In this document: in pieces, positions 32,097-41,391 of the stretch
How the letters are laid out: each line of letters begins with the position of its first letter
How positions within the stretch are numbered: the first letter of the stretch is position 1
Assembly (NCBI RefSeq): GCF_000737245.1
Contig: NZ_JPQU01000100.1
Span: 62,001 to 126,000, forward strand
Direction of reading: 5' to 3'
Source of the DNA: Pseudomonas syringae
Lineage (GTDB): Bacteria; Pseudomonadota; Gammaproteobacteria; Pseudomonadales; Pseudomonadaceae
DNA: 64,000 nt
Notes under the pieces: model-generated
Seen by the model: only the letters and a program-made list of their open reading frames with translations
What the model was told of the DNA's origin: nothing
Databases searched by the model: none
Translations under genes and position numbers: made by a program

Positions 32097-33020
32097 TTAC
32101 GAAACTCCACCGTCTCCTCGTCCCATAAACACAGGGTGGGCACGCAGCAATGGGGTAACAAAATCAACAAAAGTCCTCACCCGAGCTTCGGCACGACGAC
32201 CGTGTCGGTAGATCAACTGCACCGGCAAGGCGTCGCCGGGGGTGGCGATCAATGCCGGCTCCAGGGCACCACTGCAAAGCTCCTCGTAAACCTCATAGCT
32301 CATGCAACGAACCAGTCCCGCGCCCAGCGTGGCAGCACGGATGGCTCCACGCTGAGTTGTGCAACTGAGCACCTGAGCGGGCCTGACTGCTCGGGGGAAA
32401 ACGCCACAAGGAAAACGCCACTGCGCCTCATCGCCCGGCACCAGGACCACCGTCGCGCGATGTGCCTTGAGGTCATCGGCGCTGGCAGGTCGCCCCCATT
32501 TGCCGAGGTAAGCGGGAGACGCGCAAACCATTGGCCGGACCGTGCCCAACGGCGTGGCAAAGTCGGAAGAGTTGCGCAACTGACCAATCACCACGGCCAC
32601 ATCAATGCCGTCCTTGAGCAATTTGGGTACGCCTTCACTCACCCGGATTGCCAGGCGCACGCCGGGAAAGGCGTCCAGATAGGCAAGTGCAATCGGGGTG
32701 AAAACCTGCAAATCGAACAGCAATGGCAACGCGACCGTCAGTTGCCCTTGGGGGCTTGCGTGCAAACCCGCTGCCGAGCGCTCAGCCAGTTCGGTCTGCT
32801 CCAGGATATACCGGCAACTTTGCGCAAATAGCTCGCCCGTCGGGCTGAGGTCGACTCCGCGCGGCCCGCGAATGAGCAGGGTACTGTGCAAGCGTGTTTC
32901 CAGTGCGGCGATGGTGCGCATGATGGTCGCGGACGACAACTTGAGATACCGCGCAGCACCGGCCAGGCTGCCGGTCTGTACTACCGCGTCGAAGGCTTGC
33001 ATTTCGCTGTAACGACTCAT
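32097..33020 (-). CDS. LysR-family transcriptional regulator
   Basis: 307 residues. An N-terminal LysR helix-turn-helix (VVQTGSLAGAARYLKLSSA, TIMRTIAALETRLHSTLL) and a complete effector domain ending RTFVDFVTPLLRAHP. It belongs to the subgroup near the DsdC/TrpI-like CrgA regulators. Its start is 3 nt after the stop of a second LysR gene (33024-33944) of the same size and subgroup. The GST-flavoprotein unit downstream in the same direction is the likely target; no ligand can be proposed. Confidence 0.8.
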   Translation of the reverse strand: MSRYSEMQAFDAVVQTGSLAGAARYLKLSSATIMRTIAALETRLHSTLLIRGPRGVDLSPTGELFAQSCRYILEQTELAERSAAGLHASPQGQLTVALPLLFDLQVFTPIALAYLDAFPGVRLAIRVSEGVPKLLKDGIDVAVVIGQLRNSSDFATPLGTVRPMVCASPAYLGKWGRPASADDLKAHRATVVLVPGDEAQWRFPCGVFPRAVRPAQVLSCTTQRGAIRAATLGAGLVRCMSYEVYEELCSGALEPALIATPGDALPVQLIYRHGRRAEARVRTFVDFVTPLLRAHPVFMGRGDGGVS

Positions 33021-33023
33021 CCC

Positions 33024-33944
33024 CTAATCTGCCGAAACTGTTTGCAGCGCCGCATCACCTGACAGTCGGCTCGCGCAATGATCAACAAACGTGCGGACCT
33101 TGGCGAGTACGCGCCTGTCTCCCTGATAAAGCACGTGCACCGGCAATGCCGCTGTTTGAAATTCCTCAAGGACAATCTCCAGCTCGCCCTTCTCCACCCA
33201 ATGCGCCACCTGATATGACAACACCCGCGTAAGGCCCCAACCCAGACGCGCTGCATTGATGGCCGCCTGATTTGAGCTGACCATCAGACGAGGCTCAGGG
33301 TGCAGCGCAACGGCGCTCGCGCCCACCCTGAAGTGCCAGTCAGTCAGCAAGTTACTGGCAGATGACATCACCACCGGCAGCGCCATGACATCTTCAGGCG
33401 CAGTGGGCCTGCCAACCCGATCAAGAAAGCCCGGCGCGGCACACACCACCGGACAAATCTGCCCAACCCTGACCGCTTGCAAACTGGTGTCGGGCAACAT
33501 CCCGATGCGGATGGCCACATCGACACCCTCGTCCACCATATTCACCAGGCGATCCACCAGTAATGCGTTTATCGTTACTTGTGAATATTCCGCCAGGTAC
33601 TCGGTGATCAGCGGGATCATAAACAACTCACCGAACATCACTGGAGCGGTCACCGTCAGGCTGCCACGGGCGCGAACGTTGCTGCCGGCGGCCAATTCTT
33701 CAGCTTCCTCCAGATCCAGCAAGATCCGTTTGCAGTCCTCCACATACCGCCGGCCTGCCTCGGTCAGACGCAAGAGTCGTGAGCTGCGCGCCAGTAACAG
33801 CACACCCAGGCGGCTTTCCAGGCCGGCTATGACACGGGTGACGCTGGGCGGCGACATCCCGACCAATCTGGCACCGCCTGCGAAGCTTTGCGCTTCCACA
33901 ACAGCGAGCAACACCTTCATTTCCTGAAACCTGTCCACAATCAC
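33024..33944 (-). CDS. LysR-family transcriptional regulator, tandem paralogue
   Basis: 306 residues, N-terminal helix-turn-helix around VEAQSFAGGARLVGMSPPSV and a full effector domain (RVGQICPVVCAAPGFLDRVG, then TFVDHCASRLSG). Sequence resemblance to the next gene (same start logic, same VALPVV/VVCA and RTFVD motifs) suggests they arose by duplication. The 3-nt gap means both are made together, which is unusual for LysR genes. Confidence 0.8.
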   Translation of the reverse strand: MIVDRFQEMKVLLAVVEAQSFAGGARLVGMSPPSVTRVIAGLESRLGVLLLARSSRLLRLTEAGRRYVEDCKRILLDLEEAEELAAGSNVRARGSLTVTAPVMFGELFMIPLITEYLAEYSQVTINALLVDRLVNMVDEGVDVAIRIGMLPDTSLQAVRVGQICPVVCAAPGFLDRVGRPTAPEDVMALPVVMSSASNLLTDWHFRVGASAVALHPEPRLMVSSNQAAINAARLGWGLTRVLSYQVAHWVEKGELEIVLEEFQTAALPVHVLYQGDRRVLAKVRTFVDHCASRLSGDAALQTVSAD

Positions 33945-34354
33945 CGCCGTTGCATAGAGTGGGTTGAGTCGCTTACAGCGTGGGCATAGAGGCTAGCGTA
34001 GACATGACAAACAGTCTGCAGTGGCCGAACACTTGCCAAGTATCGGTCGACGTCCAGTCCTGGATGTTCAAAGGCTCTTTGGTTAATCGCCGACCTATAT
34101 TCTCCGACTATGCAGTCCTTATAACGAAACCTCGATTTTCTCCAGGGAGCGTTAGGCTTCTGATCTCTTTCAGTCGTCTATCCGCCCGCAGATCCGGCCG
34201 CCCTCACTGAAATAACTTGCAAACCTTACGTGATTGAGAAATCAGATACGTCTCTATTAAATTTTTTTCTCACAACGCCGGGCCCCTCTGACAGCGAATC
34301 GCTGCCATGTCGGAGTTGCAGTTTGTACAACGTCGACATTTAGAGGAGATGCTC
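33945..34354. other. Intergenic region between LysR and TerC genes
   Basis: About 410 nt without a supportable gene. The part around 34255-34275 is AT-rich (a run of seven T), a possible promoter for the TerC gene. I looked for a yybP-ykoY manganese riboswitch, which precedes some Alx/TerC genes, and could not recognise its conserved core. Confidence 0.4.
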
Positions 34355-35347
34355 ATGGCTGCCCTGGAAACGTTCCTGTTTTCCGACTTTCTTGGTACCG
34401 CTAGTTGGTTGTGGCTGGTTTTTATCAGTGTCGTCCTGGCGCTGTTGATATTCGACCTCGGGGTGCTACACCGTGAGCATCGCGAAATTGGCGTGCGTGA
34501 AAGCCTGCTGTTGTCTGCTGGCTATATCACGGCTGGCTTGCTGTTCGGCCTTTGGGTCTGGGTGATAAAGGGCGGTGACGCCGGGATGGATTTTTACACC
34601 GGCTTTCTAATCGAGAAATCGTTGTCGATGGACAACGTTTTCCTCATGGCGATGATCTTCAGCTTTCTCTCAATCCCGCGCCGGTATCAGCACGAGGTTC
34701 TGTTCTGGGGCATTCTGGGTGTGATCGTGCTGCGCGCGCTTATGATTGGCCTGGGGGCAGCGCTGATTGCCGAGTTCAGTTGGATTCTCTATGTGTTCGG
34801 CATCTTCCTGCTGTTGACCGGGGCGAAGATGCTGTTCAGCAAGATCGACGCCCACCCGGACCTTAGCGAAAACCTGATGGTGAAGTTCCTGCGCAAACAC
34901 ATGCGAGTGACTGATCGCTTGTATGAAGGGCGCTTCTTCATCCGCCAGCCGGATGCGAGTGGTAAGGCCGTGGTCTGGGCGACGCCGTTGTTCCTTGCCC
35001 TGGTTCTGATCGAGTGTGCTGACCTGGTGTTCGCTGTGGACAGCGTGCCGGCGATCTTTGCCATCACCCAAGACCCCTTTATCGTCTACACCTCAAACAT
35101 CTTCGCCATCCTCGGCCTGCGTGCGCTGTATTTCGCTTTGGCGGCGATGATCCACCGCTTCGCCTACCTCAAGTACGCCCTCGCGCTGGTGTTGATGTTT
35201 ATCGGCGGCAAGATCTTCATGGTCGGCATCATCGGTAAGATTCCGGCAGTGTTTTCTCTCAGCGTGACAGTGGCTTTGCTGCTGGGCGGTGTGTTGCTAT
35301 CGCTTTGGAAAACCCGCGATCAGACCTCTACTCACCCTAAGGGTTAG
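34355..35347 (+). CDS. TerC/Alx-family integral membrane protein
   Basis: 330 residues with about nine hydrophobic segments. Membrane-embedded acidic motifs EKSLSMDNVFLMAMIF and ECADLVFAVDSVPAIFAI are characteristic of TerC/Alx, which are linked to manganese export and metallation of exported proteins. The length is close to E. coli Alx. The ATG at 34355 is 6 nt after AGGAG; ATGs at 34307 and 34349 are worse placed. It stands alone. Confidence 0.85.
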   Translation: MAALETFLFSDFLGTASWLWLVFISVVLALLIFDLGVLHREHREIGVRESLLLSAGYITAGLLFGLWVWVIKGGDAGMDFYTGFLIEKSLSMDNVFLMAMIFSFLSIPRRYQHEVLFWGILGVIVLRALMIGLGAALIAEFSWILYVFGIFLLLTGAKMLFSKIDAHPDLSENLMVKFLRKHMRVTDRLYEGRFFIRQPDASGKAVVWATPLFLALVLIECADLVFAVDSVPAIFAITQDPFIVYTSNIFAILGLRALYFALAAMIHRFAYLKYALALVLMFIGGKIFMVGIIGKIPAVFSLSVTVALLLGGVLLSLWKTRDQTSTHPKG

Positions 35348-35914
35348 ATCCGTTCAGGAGGCGACCGCCACATGAAAAAGTAAGCCTGGTGCAACCGGGG
35401 ATTGAAAAGTATGCGCAGTTACTCTCGGAGCAAATCGCCCGGGCTGAACTTCCCTCCCGGGGATACGTGAGAAAGATTTAGATTCCACAATGTGCAGCTC
35501 TGAGTCGGGTGCTACCCTTAGCAACAGGTGGTGCTCGGCCAGACCTGGTCCCTCAAGACATTCATCGCTGAAACGAACGAATACTCCTGATCACTTAAGT
35601 CGGCAGGGTCTTATTTACGCTTTTTAACATCAGCAGGATTTCAGCGATCGTCGATAGCGCGCTATCGGACGGCCGTAGAAACGAATCATTGCGAAGCCGT
35701 CTTGTCTGGGAATGACTTCTATTGAATAAAGTTATCGCGTTCACTCGGAATTGCTTGATCTAGGTCAATTTTCGCAAGGCCCCTTCGTTGAAACTCTTTG
35801 AGCGACCACCCAAAACCCTGAACGTTAAGTGTGATCAAGTTACTGTCCTCGTCATTGAGAGCCTGCTTCCAATGAGTCTAATAATAGTGGAATGAGAAAT
35901 TCCCGGGTGCTCAG
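35348..35914. other. Long intergenic region with an ANR/FNR-like box
   Basis: About 570 nt with no supportable gene, only very short frames. TTGATCTAGGTCAA at 35755-35768 is close to the ANR/FNR consensus TTGAT-N4-ATCAA and lies 147 nt upstream of the FadL-type gene. GATAGCGCGCTATC near 35655 is a perfect palindrome of unknown role. Confidence 0.45.
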
Positions 35915-37174
35915 ATGACCAAGAAACTGATCTACGGCATGGTGTTCCTGTGTATTTCTTCGTGGACCCATGCCGGTGGGATCCTGCTGTATGAAGTCGG
36001 CAGTGAAAATACTGGGGTTGCTAACGCAGGCGCTGCGGCACGAGCACAAGGGCCATCGACTATCGCCAGTAATCCGGCCGGTTTGAGCTATCTGAAAGAC
36101 ACCCAAATAAGTGTCGGGGCCCAACTACTGTTTGGCAATATGAGTTTTGATCAAGACTCTTCTACCACCAGTAACGGCGGAAACGGAGACAACGGCTTGG
36201 GTCTGACGCCGGGGGCCAGCTTTTTTATCAGCCATCGACTGGACGATCAATGGAGCCTCGGATTTGGCACCTATGGCGACTTCGGGCTGGCGGAAAGTTT
36301 CGGAAACCGTTGGGCGGGTCGTTATTACGTGCAAGACGCCAGTATTGTCGGTCTATCATTAGTACCCAGTGTGGCTTATCGGTTTAATGATGAGTGGTCG
36401 CTGGGCGCGGGTCTGAAAGCGATGTACGGGAGGTTAAGATCCAAAACAGCAATCAATCTTGCTCCCCTCGGTCTGCTGGACCGAAGCGATGGCCAATACA
36501 AGTATGAAGACGGTACTTGGGGCTATGGCGCGAATCTAGGTGTGATCTATTCTCCGCAGGCGGGTACTCGGATTGGCTTGGCTTACACGAGTAAAGTAGA
36601 TCTGGACTTCGAAGATCGCCTGGACATTAAAGGCACCGGTCCGCTGCTAAATAACTTGGACGGTCTGAATACTAAGATCGGTATGAGAGTGCCGCAGACA
36701 GCTACGCTCAGTTTGTATCAGCAGCTTAATCCGCAATGGGCGCTGCTCGCGACCGCCAATTGGCAAGACTGGTCAAGTTTCGGAGAGATATCCCTCGAGG
36801 TCGATACCAATGCGGCCGGCGCGCAATCGACCACTGTTAATGCCAATTTCAGAGATACCTACCAACTGGCGTTGGGGGCGCAATACCAGGCGACCCAGCA
36901 GTTGTTGTGGAATGTCGGCGCTGCCTATGACACCTCGGCGGTATCCGACGCTAACCGGCGTTTGGTCATGCCGGTGGGCAGCACCTGGCGGCTGGGTACT
37001 GGCGCCACCTATACGCTGGATAAAAGTACATACCTGAACATCAGCTGGGATGTGGTCTGGATGGGCAACTTACCAGTTGATCAAAGTAAATCATTGTCTG
37101 GCCAACGCACCTCCGGTCAGTTCAGCAATACCTGGATCCAAACCTTCACCGGCAATATAACCTGGCGCTTCTAG
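35915..37174 (+). CDS. FadL/TodX-family outer-membrane transporter
   Basis: 419 residues with a Sec signal peptide ending near THA-GG. The mature N-terminus GGILLYEVGSENTGVANAG and the motif AAARAQGPSTIASNPAGLSY are the plug-domain hallmarks of the FadL family, and the C-terminus ends in Phe as expected for a beta barrel. FadL proteins pass hydrophobic molecules such as long-chain fatty acids or aromatic hydrocarbons across the outer membrane. It is followed at 150 nt by a second outer-membrane-type protein and, convergently, by an alkylsulfatase. Uptake of alkyl chains or surfactant products is therefore a reasonable guess. Confidence 0.8.
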   Translation: MTKKLIYGMVFLCISSWTHAGGILLYEVGSENTGVANAGAAARAQGPSTIASNPAGLSYLKDTQISVGAQLLFGNMSFDQDSSTTSNGGNGDNGLGLTPGASFFISHRLDDQWSLGFGTYGDFGLAESFGNRWAGRYYVQDASIVGLSLVPSVAYRFNDEWSLGAGLKAMYGRLRSKTAINLAPLGLLDRSDGQYKYEDGTWGYGANLGVIYSPQAGTRIGLAYTSKVDLDFEDRLDIKGTGPLLNNLDGLNTKIGMRVPQTATLSLYQQLNPQWALLATANWQDWSSFGEISLEVDTNAAGAQSTTVNANFRDTYQLALGAQYQATQQLLWNVGAAYDTSAVSDANRRLVMPVGSTWRLGTGATYTLDKSTYLNISWDVVWMGNLPVDQSKSLSGQRTSGQFSNTWIQTFTGNITWRF

Positions 37175-37325
37175 CGTCTGGCAGTGAATGAATAAATTCA
37201 ACGTTTGGAGTATCACTTCAAATGCACATACCCATTTAACAATTAACCAGAAAGAAGCGTGTCAGCGCAGCCATACTTTTTGTGCTTGACGCCGCCTTGT
37301 CTTGCGTCGAACAGGGGATTTAAAT

Positions 37326-38150
37326 ATGTTGCGATCACAACTAAAGCTACAGCTAACGCTGCTGACGGTCCTTGCTTTCGCGCAGCAAAGCGCTGTTGCC
37401 GAGACGAAAGATGCTGCGGAACTGGCCAAGCAGGCGCTCAACCCTGTTGCGGCAATATACAGCTTACCGGTGCAATACAATTGGGACCAAAAGCTGGGCC
37501 CGACCGATAACGGCATGCATAGCGTCACCAATATTCAGCCGGTGCTGCCATTCGAATTGAACGACGATTGGAATCTTATCTCACGCACGATCTTGCCGAT
37601 AATCGATCAACACGGTCTGGCCCCGAATGGGCAGGCAGATAAATCCGGGATTGGTGATGTCACTCAAAGCCTTTTTTTCTCGCCTAAACAACCCACCGAC
37701 AGTGGGTGGATTCTCGGTGTCGGGCCGGCATTACTGATCCCAGCCGGCGGCGATGATTTGCTGAGTAGCAAGCAATGGGGTCTGGGGCCTACCGCCGTAG
37801 CGCTGAAACAATCAAACGGCTGGACCCGCGGCATTCTTGCCAACCATATCTGGGGGCTCAATGGGAGCACGCCGGATGGTAAAGAAAAGGTCAATCAGAC
37901 CTTCCTGCAACCATTCCTTTCCTATACCAACGGGACCTATACCACCTTCGGGGTGAATACCGAATCGATCTACAACTGGCAAAGCCGGCGGTGGTCGGTG
38001 CCAGTCAACCTGACGGTCACACAACTGCTGAAAATCTCAGGTCAACCTTTAACCATTCAAATCGGGCCACGTTATTGGGCGGACAGCTCGGATAACGGTG
38101 CGCAGGGCTGGGGATTCCGTGCAGCAGTGACGTTTCTGTTTGCGCGCTGA
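37326..38150 (+). CDS. Exported outer-membrane transporter-like protein (MetA/phenol-pathway type)
   Basis: 274 residues. A signal peptide ends near AVA-ET. The mature protein alternates short beta strands (IQPVLPFELNDDWNLISRTI, GWILGVGPALLIPAG, RWSVPVNLTVTQLLKISGQP) and ends in an aromatic-rich strand. This pattern is that of the family annotated as transporter or MetA-pathway-of-phenol-degradation protein, predicted to be a small outer-membrane barrel of unclear substrate. AGGGGA lies before the ATG. Likely cotranscribed with the FadL-type gene. Confidence 0.65.
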   Translation: MLRSQLKLQLTLLTVLAFAQQSAVAETKDAAELAKQALNPVAAIYSLPVQYNWDQKLGPTDNGMHSVTNIQPVLPFELNDDWNLISRTILPIIDQHGLAPNGQADKSGIGDVTQSLFFSPKQPTDSGWILGVGPALLIPAGGDDLLSSKQWGLGPTAVALKQSNGWTRGILANHIWGLNGSTPDGKEKVNQTFLQPFLSYTNGTYTTFGVNTESIYNWQSRRWSVPVNLTVTQLLKISGQPLTIQIGPRYWADSSDNGAQGWGFRAAVTFLFAR

Positions 38151-38423
38151 CGGGCAAATCAAGCACAAAGCACCAGACCGCAATAACACGAGACTTTATT
38201 ATTTGATTGCTGACTCAATCGAGCAGAGTCAAATCACCATCAGGCACATTTCGGCATCTCGCTATTCGATCCAGAGCCGCCCCCTCACGCTCGACCGACG
38301 CGTGAAAAAGCAGACATAACAACGCACTGCCAAGACCCTATGCAGCGCCTTGATGCACCTCCACACACGCAAGACGAAATGTCCCGCTTAACGGCGCTCT
38401 GTACTTGCGGAACTGCAAAACGA

Positions 38424-40391
38424 CTAAGGTTCCGCGATCGTAAACCAGAAATCGAACTTTTCGAAATAGGTCAGCATTTCTTTAAACTTGTCTTTGTTAC
38501 CTTCGATTTTTACGTCGCCACTTTCCGATAAGTTACCCAGTTTCAGCTTGCCCAACGCAATGTCATCGAGGGTGGTTCGATTAAGAGTGACAGAGCCGTC
38601 AGCGTTATCCATTTTTTTATCTTTTTTGTAATTCATGACACCGTTTTTAATCGTCAATACGTACTGGGCGTTAGTGTCTGGAAAGTTGAGATTGAACGCA
38701 AAGGATTTCTCGCCGACTCTCGGACCATTCAAGTGAATGGCAAGGAAGTCTAGAAACATTTCAGTAGTCATGCCGCGAATGATGTCAGGCGAACTGGTAT
38801 TGGGCGTCACCATTTTTTTCACGCCCCCACGCAATTCCTGGGCGCCTGACAGGTAGAAGTTACGTGCAGGCCCCGATTCCGCCTGGTAACCCATCTGCTC
38901 CAGAGCGTCAGCCTCGACAGAACGAGCACTCTGGTTCTTCGGATCGGCGAAAACGACCTTGTTGGCTACAACCGCAGCCCAGCGGTAATCGCCTTTGTCA
39001 TAAGACTCCTGAGCGGTTTTGACCATCTTGTCCGCACCCACCATTTCGACGTACTTCTTAGCCTCCTCGGTCGGTGGTAATGGATCGAAGTTGGCTGGAT
39101 TACCATCCCAGAAGCCTAAGTAGAGTTGATAGGTCGCACGCACGTTATGCTTGAGATTGCCGTAATAGCCGCGGTTAGAAAACTCTTTCGCCAGGCTGTC
39201 AGGCAGCTTGAACGCCTCAGCGATCTCGTTCATGGTCATGCCTTGGTTGGCCATGCGCAGCGTCTGATCATTAATGTACTTGTAGAGGTCGCGCTGTTTC
39301 TCCAGATGCTGCACCACTCGTTCATTACCCCACTGCGGCCAATGATGGCTACCGAACGACACAACGGCATCCGCCCCCCACAGATCAATGGTTTGTCCAA
39401 GAGCACTCGCCCATTTCTGCGCGCTGCGAACTTTTGCACCACGCAGGGTAAGAATGTTGTGCAAGGTGTGGTTGGCATCCTCGGCCAGGTCGATGGCTTT
39501 GAATTGCGGGAAGTAGAACAGCATTTCAGCCGGAGCTTCAGTATTGGGAGCCATTTGGAACACCGCCTCGATTCCATCGACTGTGAGCGTTTCTCCGGTT
39601 TTCTCGATCAGTTTGTTCGGTTCGAGCAGGGTGATGGTGCCTGCAGCAGTGGTTATCCCCAAGCCACCACTGACCGTACCTTTGGGGTCTTTTGGCAACA
39701 GATTGCCGTACATATAAGAAGCGCGACGGCTCATCGCGGTGCCAGCAAACACATTTTCGCTGACCGCTTCCTCCATGAAGCCTTCAGGGGCGATCACTGG
39801 GACTTTGCCTGACTTCACATCGGCGTCATCGACCATCGCGCGCACGCCAGCGAAGTGGTCAACATGCGAGTGAGTAAATATCACGGCAGAAACCGGTAGA
39901 TTTTCAATTTTGTCATTGACCAGCGCCAGCGCCGCTCGGGCTGTTTCCGCCGAGGTCAGTGGATCAATCACGATCCAGCCAGTCTTTCCACGGATGAAGG
40001 TGACGTTAGCCAGGTCGATATTGCGTACCTGGTAGATGCCATCCACCACTTTGAACAAACCTCGAATGGAAAGCAGCTGCGATTGCCGCCACAGACTTGG
40101 GTTTACCGTGGCGGGTATTGTTCCTTCTTCCTTGAGAAAGTCGTATTGGGACAGGTCAATAACGGTATTACCCGCATCACCCTTGATCACTGGACTGGGT
40201 AAATCGGCTATAAATCCGTGGTTCGCATCGTCAAAGTCTTGCTGGTTGGAAAACGGCAAATAGCCAAGCAACGCATCGTTGGCTTCTCGAGTTGCATTGG
40301 TGGCGTCGTTGGGGGCAGCGTGCGCCGCGCCAGCTCCGAGGCAGGTCGATAAAACGGCGAGCACGATTTGTCTGGGAAGTAGACCTGGCAT
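38424..40391 (-). CDS. sdsA: Alkylsulfatase, metallo-beta-lactamase fold, SdsA-like
   Basis: 655 residues, very near P. aeruginosa SdsA1. A signal peptide ends near AHA-AP, so the enzyme is exported. The Zn-binding THSHVDHFAG motif (HxHxDH), further ligands in EDANHTLHNI and SHHWPQWG, a central helical dimerisation domain and a C-terminal SCP2-like domain that takes up alkyl chains are in the family order. It hydrolyses primary alkyl sulfates such as SDS to alcohol and sulfate. The ATG at 40391 has AGGAG 7 nt upstream; an in-frame ATG at 40406 is less likely. It converges on the outer-membrane transporter pair. Confidence 0.85.
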   Translation of the reverse strand: MPGLLPRQIVLAVLSTCLGAGAAHAAPNDATNATREANDALLGYLPFSNQQDFDDANHGFIADLPSPVIKGDAGNTVIDLSQYDFLKEEGTIPATVNPSLWRQSQLLSIRGLFKVVDGIYQVRNIDLANVTFIRGKTGWIVIDPLTSAETARAALALVNDKIENLPVSAVIFTHSHVDHFAGVRAMVDDADVKSGKVPVIAPEGFMEEAVSENVFAGTAMSRRASYMYGNLLPKDPKGTVSGGLGITTAAGTITLLEPNKLIEKTGETLTVDGIEAVFQMAPNTEAPAEMLFYFPQFKAIDLAEDANHTLHNILTLRGAKVRSAQKWASALGQTIDLWGADAVVSFGSHHWPQWGNERVVQHLEKQRDLYKYINDQTLRMANQGMTMNEIAEAFKLPDSLAKEFSNRGYYGNLKHNVRATYQLYLGFWDGNPANFDPLPPTEEAKKYVEMVGADKMVKTAQESYDKGDYRWAAVVANKVVFADPKNQSARSVEADALEQMGYQAESGPARNFYLSGAQELRGGVKKMVTPNTSSPDIIRGMTTEMFLDFLAIHLNGPRVGEKSFAFNLNFPDTNAQYVLTIKNGVMNYKKDKKMDNADGSVTLNRTTLDDIALGKLKLGNLSESGDVKIEGNKDKFKEMLTYFEKFDFWFTIAEP

Positions 40392-40547
40392 TTCGCTTCT
40401 CCTCATGTTTGCAAGCACACTCCCGCCGCCACTTCTGACGCCGGGAATAGTTTCGTACGATCGACGAAAAACAAAGGGGCAAAAAATTCTTCCTGCATGT
40501 AACAGATGAGGCACTTTAACCGTGCTCAACTGACCCCTTACGGTCAC

Positions 40548-40850
40548 TCCGTACTCGGTTCTGCTTCTATTGTTTTCGTGCTCAGTACCATTGGAGTATT
40601 ACGAAGCGCAGGAGCGCAGAGTTGAGATAAATCAAATAGTCAGTGATCGAGGATGCGGTTTGTGGGGCCGGGCGAATGCACCGGGGCTTCGCATTTTTTT
40701 TGCGCGAGCGATTCTCATGGCCGCGTGCTCGCTGCTCGGGTGTTATGCCGACAATGCAGAGACCGCCAATAAGAGTAATAAGCCGTTGAATCGCCCCAGA
40801 CCCTCATCTTGGCTATAGCACGGTGCAGGTGACCTCAACTTATTCGACAT
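40548..40850. other. Intergenic region with possible ANR-like site
   Basis: Between the alkylsulfatase promoter side and the DoxX gene end. TTGAGATAAATCAA (40622-40635) differs from the ANR half-site pattern TTGAT-N4-ATCAA at one consensus base. A possible small lipoprotein frame lies at 40660-40818. Confidence 0.35.
40660..40818 (+). CDS. Possible 52-residue lipoprotein
   Basis: A TTG start 6 nt after GAGGA opens a frame with a basic N-terminus, a hydrophobic stretch (LRIFFARAILMAACSLLGC) ending in an acceptable lipobox LLGC, and a short polar tail. Composition fits an entericidin-sized lipoprotein, but the TTG start and lack of a known family keep this tentative. Confidence 0.3.
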   Translation: MWGRANAPGLRIFFARAILMAACSLLGCYADNAETANKSNKPLNRPRPSSWL

Positions 40851-41381
40851 CTACTTGCTTGGTTTACCTCGTTCACAGTCATCGCAGATTGCACGGGGGG
40901 CACGCGTTCGCAATCCCTTGATACACGAATCCAAAGAAAGTACCCCCGCCCCCCGGCCGACAATGAACAACAGCAGTACGGCCCACGAGAGGTGAGTTGG
41001 CCACGCGTCCGGGTAAACAAAAACCTGGATCACTCCGGTCATGACAAGCAGGGCCAGCGCCGATAACCGGGTACATAAGCCAAGGATCAGCAGTAGCGGG
41101 AACAAGTGCTCGGCATAAGCCGCCAGATGTGCGGCCAGTTCCGGGGAAATCAGTGGCAGATTGTACTCGCTACGAAAAAGCTCATAAGTGCTGGGCGTGA
41201 CGGTCAAAAAGCCCTCGACCTTGGTTCGGCCGGACAACAGGAAAATCGCCGCTATCGAAATACGGGCAAGCAGTGAGAGCAAATCATTACTGATAAGGCG
41301 CTGTAACTGATTCGCCAGTGAGCTCCAGTGGTGGCGAAGGCGCTGACTGAAAGTCGGTGCAGCAATGTGCAAGGTATCCAT
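40851..41381 (-). CDS. DoxX-family membrane protein of the bufferin operon
   Basis: 176 residues with four hydrophobic segments; ARISIAAIFLLSGRTKVEGF is the DoxX start motif. DoxX proteins commonly accompany bufferin (DUF2282) operons, where they are proposed to help membrane redox steps; the precise role is unknown. AAGGAG lies 7-8 nt before the ATG at 41381, 10 nt after the DUF2063 gene. The C-terminus has a CDDCERG cysteine pair that could bind a metal. Confidence 0.75.
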   Translation of the reverse strand: MDTLHIAAPTFSQRLRHHWSSLANQLQRLISNDLLSLLARISIAAIFLLSGRTKVEGFLTVTPSTYELFRSEYNLPLISPELAAHLAAYAEHLFPLLLILGLCTRLSALALLVMTGVIQVFVYPDAWPTHLSWAVLLLFIVGRGAGVLSLDSCIKGLRTRAPRAICDDCERGKPSK

Positions 41382-41391
41382 GATGTGCTCC

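Noticed and set aside
34221..34354. Possible yybP-ykoY manganese riboswitch before the TerC gene
   Set aside because: The conserved core of that riboswitch could not be recognised in the leader.
39126..39812. 228-codon plus-strand frame
   Set aside because: Antisense to the alkylsulfatase; no domain.
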